This document shows, in pieces, positions 6,557-9,149 of a DNA stretch of 9,149 bases. Position numbers and translations under genes: made by a program. Below the pieces are notes generated by a model. That model searched no databases and was not told the DNA's origin. It saw nothing but the letters and a program-made list of their open reading frames with translations. Each line of letters starts with the position of its first letter. Within the stretch, counting starts at the first letter, position 1. The DNA comes from Bacteroidales bacterium UBA6192 (GTDB lineage Bacteria > Bacteroidota > Bacteroidia > Bacteroidales > F082), in the NCBI GenBank assembly GCA_002422725.1, contig DITE01000032.1, positions 24,218 to 33,366 of the forward strand, in the 5' to 3' direction.

Positions 6557-6851
6557 ATCTGTATTTACTTTATTATCTGTGTTTATTGGTTTTGAGAAAT
6601 ATTCTTTGCAAGAAACAGAGTGTTGGTTTCATTGCAAAACATGTATTTTTTTCATTGTCTAATTAAAAGAACAAACGTCTCATGCCCATGTTTTAATAAC
6701 TTGAATAAAATATTTTTTAACAACTCATCAATGAATTTATTGATCACAATATCAATACTTTATCAAGACATCAAAGTCAGTATTAATTATAATCATTGTA
6801 AATGTAATGAAATAATCACCTCAATACTTCCTTGAACTCATTTTAAGGCTG

Positions 6852-6879
6852 CAAAATTAGTCATATTTTTTCAAACATA
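6852..6879 (-). promoter_or_regulatory. Candidate leftward promoter boxes for E2
   Basis: The minus strand holds TAATTTTG (6859-6852) and TATGTTTG (6879-6872), both TAnnTTTG matches. No TTG lies at the right distance above either, so the -33 elements are poor. No other TAnnTTTG is seen closer to the E2 start. If the 6852 box is used, E2 mRNA begins near 6846 and carries a leader of about 290 bases. Confidence 0.4.
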
Positions 6880-6958
6880 GAATTATTCTAAATTGTTAGT
6901 TAGAAACGTGTTTTTCTATCTGCAGATTGCTTGATTTGATAAAATTCAAATTTTGCAA

Positions 6959-6990
6959 TTGGTGATGTTTATGAAAGTTTTTTACTTTTG
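6959..6990 (+). promoter_or_regulatory. Promoter of the PUR-domain gene
   Basis: TACTTTTG at 6983-6990 is an exact TAnnTTTG -7 box, and TTG at 6959-6961 lies 21 bases upstream, within the normal -33 range. Transcription should begin near 6995-6997, leaving a leader of roughly 28 bases before the ATG at 7025. The leader has no Shine-Dalgarno sequence, as is common in Bacteroidota. Confidence 0.6.
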
Positions 6991-7024
6991 CTTTTCAGAA
7001 TGATTCAAAAACAAATCAAGCATA

Positions 7025-7363
7025 ATGGAAGAATTCTACAAGCAAGCAAGAAATGAGGAGTTGTTTTCAAAATCGGTAAGGGCCGGAAAAAGAACCTATT
7101 TTTTTGATGTAAAGTCTACAAGAGGTGAGGATCAATATCTTACAATAACAGAAAGCAAACGTAGGTTCGACAATGAACAAGGTAAATTTTACTATGAAAA
7201 ACATAAAATTTTTCTTTATCGCGAAGACTTTGACAAGTTCCTCGAAGCAATAAACGAATCTATTGAATTTATTGAATCAGGAAGCGCGCCAACAGTTTTT
7301 GAGAAAGACGAGGAACAATCTGATAATGGTAATTTTGGCTTCGATGACCTTGATAATGGTTGA
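7025..7363 (+). CDS. PUR-domain nucleic-acid-binding protein (DUF3276)
   Basis: This 112-residue protein matches the DUF3276 family, the bacterial relatives of eukaryotic Pur-alpha. One PUR repeat is visible: beta-strand segments from SKSVRAGKRTYFFDVK through QYLTITESKRRF and YEKHKIFLYRED (residues about 15-68), followed by the helix FDKFLEAINESIEFIE (69-84). The remaining tail (about 93-112) is acidic, with several Asp/Glu and the end FDDLDNG. Family members bind single-stranded DNA or RNA and, in spirochaetes, act as regulators; the role here is not known. It has its own promoter and is probably monocistronic, because 301 bases and a further promoter separate it from parA. A hairpin overlaps its stop codon. 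Length is normal for the Bacteroidota members and no defect is seen. Confidence 0.9.
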   Translation: MEEFYKQARNEELFSKSVRAGKRTYFFDVKSTRGEDQYLTITESKRRFDNEQGKFYYEKHKIFLYREDFDKFLEAINESIEFIESGSAPTVFEKDEEQSDNGNFGFDDLDNG

Positions 7364-7384
7364 AATACTGGTATAGTTTTCAAC
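7359..7384 (+). repeat. Inverted repeat overlapping the PUR gene stop codon
   Basis: GTTGAAA (7359-7365) pairs with TTTCAAC (7378-7384); inside it ACT (7367-7369) can pair with AGT (7375-7377) around a 5-nt loop, giving a 10-bp stem with one bulged T. It includes the TGA stop. No T-tract follows, so it is not a classical intrinsic terminator; it may protect the 3' end of the mRNA. The same arm sequence recurs at 7557-7579. Confidence 0.5.
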
Positions 7385-7555
7385 ATTAAGCCACCCCTTT
7401 CGCCTCATCAACGGCACTTTCTCAATTATACCTGCCATATTATGAATTTCAAACAGACAACTGAATAACGGGCTTTTCGAACAGTATTATTCTGCCAGAC
7501 AAGCAATACGAATACCAGTAAACCGTTTCATTAAGCATGTAATTCAGATATGGGA

Positions 7556-7580
7556 TGTTGAAAACTTAAAAATTTCAACA
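7556..7580. repeat. 8-bp inverted repeat upstream of parA promoter
   Basis: TGTTGAAA (7556-7563) and TTTCAACA (7573-7580) are perfect reverse complements around a 9-nt AT-rich centre. The repeat ends 28 bases before the pair of promoter boxes upstream of parA, a reasonable place for a regulatory site. Its outer bases resemble those of a parS site only loosely, and the CACGTG centre of parS is absent. Confidence 0.5.
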
Positions 7581-7603
7581 ATGTGTTAAGAGATTAATTG
7601 CAG

Positions 7604-7638
7604 TATTTTTGTTTGAGCGGGTGTAATATTTATTTTTG
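7604..7638 (+). promoter_or_regulatory. Promoter of parAB
   Basis: TATTTTTG at 7631-7638 is an exact -7 box. TTTG at 7608-7611, 19 bases upstream, fits the -33 element; that TTTG is itself the end of an identical octamer TATTTTTG at 7604-7611. Transcription should start near 7643-7645, giving a leader of about 20 bases before the parA ATG at 7665. The upstream octamer lacks its own -33, so one promoter is the simpler reading. Confidence 0.6.
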
Positions 7639-7664
7639 TGTTAAAGGACTGATCATCAAACTAT

Positions 7665-8480
7665 ATGGGTAAAGTTATAGCAATAGCCAATCAAAAAGGT
7701 GGAGTAGGGAAAACAACTACCTCCATCAACCTGGCGGCAAGCCTTGCCGTGCTTGAGTTCAAAACATTGCTGCTCGATGCCGACCCGCAAGCCAATGCTA
7801 CTTCCGGGGTTGGTTTTGATCCGAAAAACATCAAAGCAAGCATCTATGAATGTATTATTGATGACCTGGATCCTAAAAACATTATCCTCGAAACAGAAAC
7901 CCCATTCCTGCACCTGCTACCAGCCCATATCGACCTTGTGGGTGCCGAGATTGAGATGATCAACCTTACGGGTCGCGAGCACGTGATGCGTAAAGCAATC
8001 GAAAAAATAAAGGATGATTACGATTTTGTCATCATCGACTGCAGCCCCTCACTTGGTCTGATCACAGTAAATGCGCTTACAGCAGCTGACTCGGTAATCA
8101 TTCCGGTGCAGTGCGAATATTTTGCACTCGAAGGCCTGGGGAAACTTTTAAACACAATTAAGATCGTTCAGACACGCCTGAACCCTGGCCTCGACATCGA
8201 AGGAATCCTGCTCACCATGTTCGATAGTCGGCTGCGATTGTCGAAACAGGTTGTAGAAGAAGTGAAAACTCATTTTCAACAAATGGTGTTCGACACCATT
8301 ATTAACCGTAATACCAGACTAAGCGAAGCTCCCAGTTTTGGCGAAACCATCATCATGCACGATGCAACAAGCGTTGGTGCAGTTAATTACCTCAATCTCG
8401 CGAGAGAAATTCTTCAAAAAAATGGTATGACGCTGATTCCCAGCGAAGACAAACTAATGAAAGATGATCATGACGAATAA
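7665..8480 (+). CDS. parA: ParA chromosome-partitioning ATPase (Soj-like)
   Basis: This 271-residue protein is a typical chromosomal ParA/Soj of the deviant Walker ATPases. The P-loop KGGVGKTT begins at K11, with signature lysine K11 and ATP-binding K16. Walker A' is LLLDADPQAN (D38, D40) and Walker B is FVIIDCSPS (D125). It lacks the N-terminal helix-turn-helix extension of plasmid type Ia ParA proteins, and its length matches chromosomal ParA. ATP-bound dimers coat the nucleoid and move ParB-parS complexes towards the new pole, with ParB stimulating hydrolysis. The C-terminal part contains RNTRLSEAPSFGE, conserved in this group. It has its own promoter and a short leader, and its end overlaps the start of parB, so the two are translated together. 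No defect is visible. Confidence 0.96.
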   Translation: MGKVIAIANQKGGVGKTTTSINLAASLAVLEFKTLLLDADPQANATSGVGFDPKNIKASIYECIIDDLDPKNIILETETPFLHLLPAHIDLVGAEIEMINLTGREHVMRKAIEKIKDDYDFVIIDCSPSLGLITVNALTAADSVIIPVQCEYFALEGLGKLLNTIKIVQTRLNPGLDIEGILLTMFDSRLRLSKQVVEEVKTHFQQMVFDTIINRNTRLSEAPSFGETIIMHDATSVGAVNYLNLAREILQKNGMTLIPSEDKLMKDDHDE

Positions 8481-9149
8481 TTCCAAGCTAAAAAAACGCG
8501 GACTTGGACGTGGACTAGAAGCCATATTGCAAAGCCCTGATACCGACATTACTTCAGTGGATATCTCAGGTAACTATGTTGCCGGAGCAATTGCCGAGCT
8601 CGAAATCAAGAAAATTGAAGCCAATCCGTTTCAGCCCAGAACCGATTTCGACGATATGTCGTTGCGCGAGTTGGCAGCTTCCATTAAAACACAAGGCGTG
8701 ATTCAGCCGGTGACTGTGCGTAAATTGGGCTTCGATAAATATCAGCTCATTTCGGGCGAACGCAGACTAAGGGCATCGCTACTGGCTGGTATCGAACGTA
8801 TTCCGGCATTTATCCGCGTTGCCAACGATGAACAGATGCTCGAAATGGCACTGATCGAAAATATCCATCGCGAAAATCTTAATGCGATAGAAATTGCCAT
8901 TTCTTATCAGCGACTTATCGATGAATGTGCTGTTACACAGGAAATACTCAGCGAGCGGATCGGCAAAAACCGGACTACAATAACTAATTATCTGCGTCTG
9001 CTTAAACTTCCACCTGAAGTACAGATAGCCCTGCGCGACGGACATATCACTATGGGACATGCACGCGCCATCATCAATGTGGAAGATGATACCAAACGGC
9101 TGATTATCTTGCAGAAAATCATCGAAAATGAATTGAATGTCCGTCAGGT
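8464..9149 (+). CDS. parB: ParB chromosome-partitioning protein (partial, C-terminus missing)
   Basis: The reading frame runs off the right edge after about 228 codons, so the C-terminal dimerisation domain is missing. Two in-frame ATGs exist, at 8464 and 8470, just after an in-frame TGA at 8458-8460; either overlaps the parA end, by 17 or 11 bases. Numbering from 8470, residues 8-20 (KKRGLGRGLEAIL) are the conserved ParA-stimulating N-terminal motif. Residues about 43-140 form the ParB/Srx CTP-binding domain, with NPFQPR (52-57), GERRLRAS (96-103) and ENIHREN (130-136). A helix-turn-helix (about 156-180, SERIGKNRTTITNYLRLL) and TMGHARAI (194-201) follow and would contact parS. ParB loads at parS, slides as a CTP clamp and recruits ParA. 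The ENxHREN box has His where Gln is commonest. Confidence 0.95.
   Translation, partial: MIMTNNSKLKKRGLGRGLEAILQSPDTDITSVDISGNYVAGAIAELEIKKIEANPFQPRTDFDDMSLRELAASIKTQGVIQPVTVRKLGFDKYQLISGERRLRASLLAGIERIPAFIRVANDEQMLEMALIENIHRENLNAIEIAISYQRLIDECAVTQEILSERIGKNRTTITNYLRLLKLPPEVQIALRDGHITMGHARAIINVEDDTKRLIILQKIIENELNVRQ

Larger units (their letters stand above)
6557..7024. other. Divergent AT-rich intergenic region between E2 and PUR gene
   Basis: These 468 bases separate divergently transcribed genes and are strongly AT-rich. A rightward 71-codon frame at 6620-6835 is rich in Asn, Ile, Phe and Cys and has no family likeness, so I do not count it as a gene. Promoter-like boxes are at 6852-6859 and 6872-6879 (leftward) and 6983-6990 (rightward). 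ATCAA recurs at 6727, 6751, 6762 and 6770. I see no recognised riboswitch. Confidence 0.6.
7364..7664. other. Intergenic region between PUR gene and parA
   Basis: No gene is seen in these 301 bases. The region contains two inverted repeats with identical 7-bp arms, one at each end of its first two thirds (7359-7384 and 7556-7580), and the parA promoter near its right end. I searched by eye for the common parS consensus TGTTTCACGTGAAACA and found no match here. Confidence 0.6.

Noticed and set aside
6620..6835. Rightward 71-codon open frame in the E2-PUR intergenic region
   Set aside because: The translation is rich in Asn, Ile, Phe and Cys with no family pattern, no promoter box precedes it, and the DNA has the composition of non-coding sequence.
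7556..7580. Inverted repeat as a parS site
   Set aside because: The CACGTG centre of parS is missing and the centre is 9 nt of AT-rich sequence; only the outer TGTT/AACA bases agree.
8779..9060. 93-codon minus-strand frame opposite parB
   Set aside because: ParB motifs on the + strand are continuous through this stretch, so the antisense frame is a by-product.
8464..9149. Plasmid or phage origin suggested by parAB
   Set aside because: ParA is of the short chromosomal type, ParB has the chromosomal GLGRGL motif, and the neighbours are housekeeping genes with no replication-initiator or phage gene.
1..9149. CRISPR array, tRNA, rRNA or insertion sequence
   Set aside because: No regularly spaced repeats, no cloverleaf-like sequence, no rRNA-like stretch and no transposase or terminal repeats were seen on either strand.

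Overview
The window looks like ordinary chromosomal core sequence from a member of the Bacteroidota. Three signs support this. Several genes are preceded by the Bacteroidota-type -7 box TAnnTTTG, no gene start has a clear Shine-Dalgarno sequence, and a PUR-type DUF3276 gene, typical of this phylum, sits next to parAB. Coding DNA is of moderate GC and intergenic DNA is AT-rich. The genus cannot be named from the sequence alone.

Layout, left to right. Positions 1-310 hold no gene; they carry an 8-bp inverted repeat, a run of ten G and a candidate leftward promoter. A small DUF721/DciA-like gene follows on the + strand (338-628), probably transcribed from a promoter that almost touches its start codon. 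It converges on a leftward block covering 637-6556. Read in the direction of transcription, that block is: an E2 acyltransferase of a 2-oxo-acid dehydrogenase (6556-5234) with a good terminator; a DEDDh exonuclease with an ExoX-like C-terminal domain (5169-4324), overlapping by 4 bp an acylpyruvase-type FAH hydrolase (4327-3716); a secreted gluzincin metallopeptidase (3545-1509); a 52-codon open fragment; and a Dph6-like PP-loop ATPase (1359-637). A 468-bp divergent region (6557-7024) then separates E2 from the rightward group: the PUR-domain protein (7025-7363), parA (7665-8480) and parB (from 8464, cut by the window end).

How the genes work together. ParA and ParB are the chromosome-segregation pair and are clearly co-transcribed. 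DUF721 (the helicase-loader DciA family), the exonuclease and the PUR protein also concern nucleic acids, but are not in one transcription unit with parAB. FAH, E2 and the peptidase are metabolic or degradative. I see no phage, IS element, CRISPR array, tRNA, rRNA or defence cassette, and no convincing new multi-gene system. The points most worth a second look are the in-frame coding remnant between the peptidase and the Dph6-like gene, the terminator abutting the exonuclease start codon, the repeated GTTGAAA/TTTCAAC inverted repeats bounding the PUR-parA gap, the probable leaderless start of the DUF721 gene, and the G10 tract.
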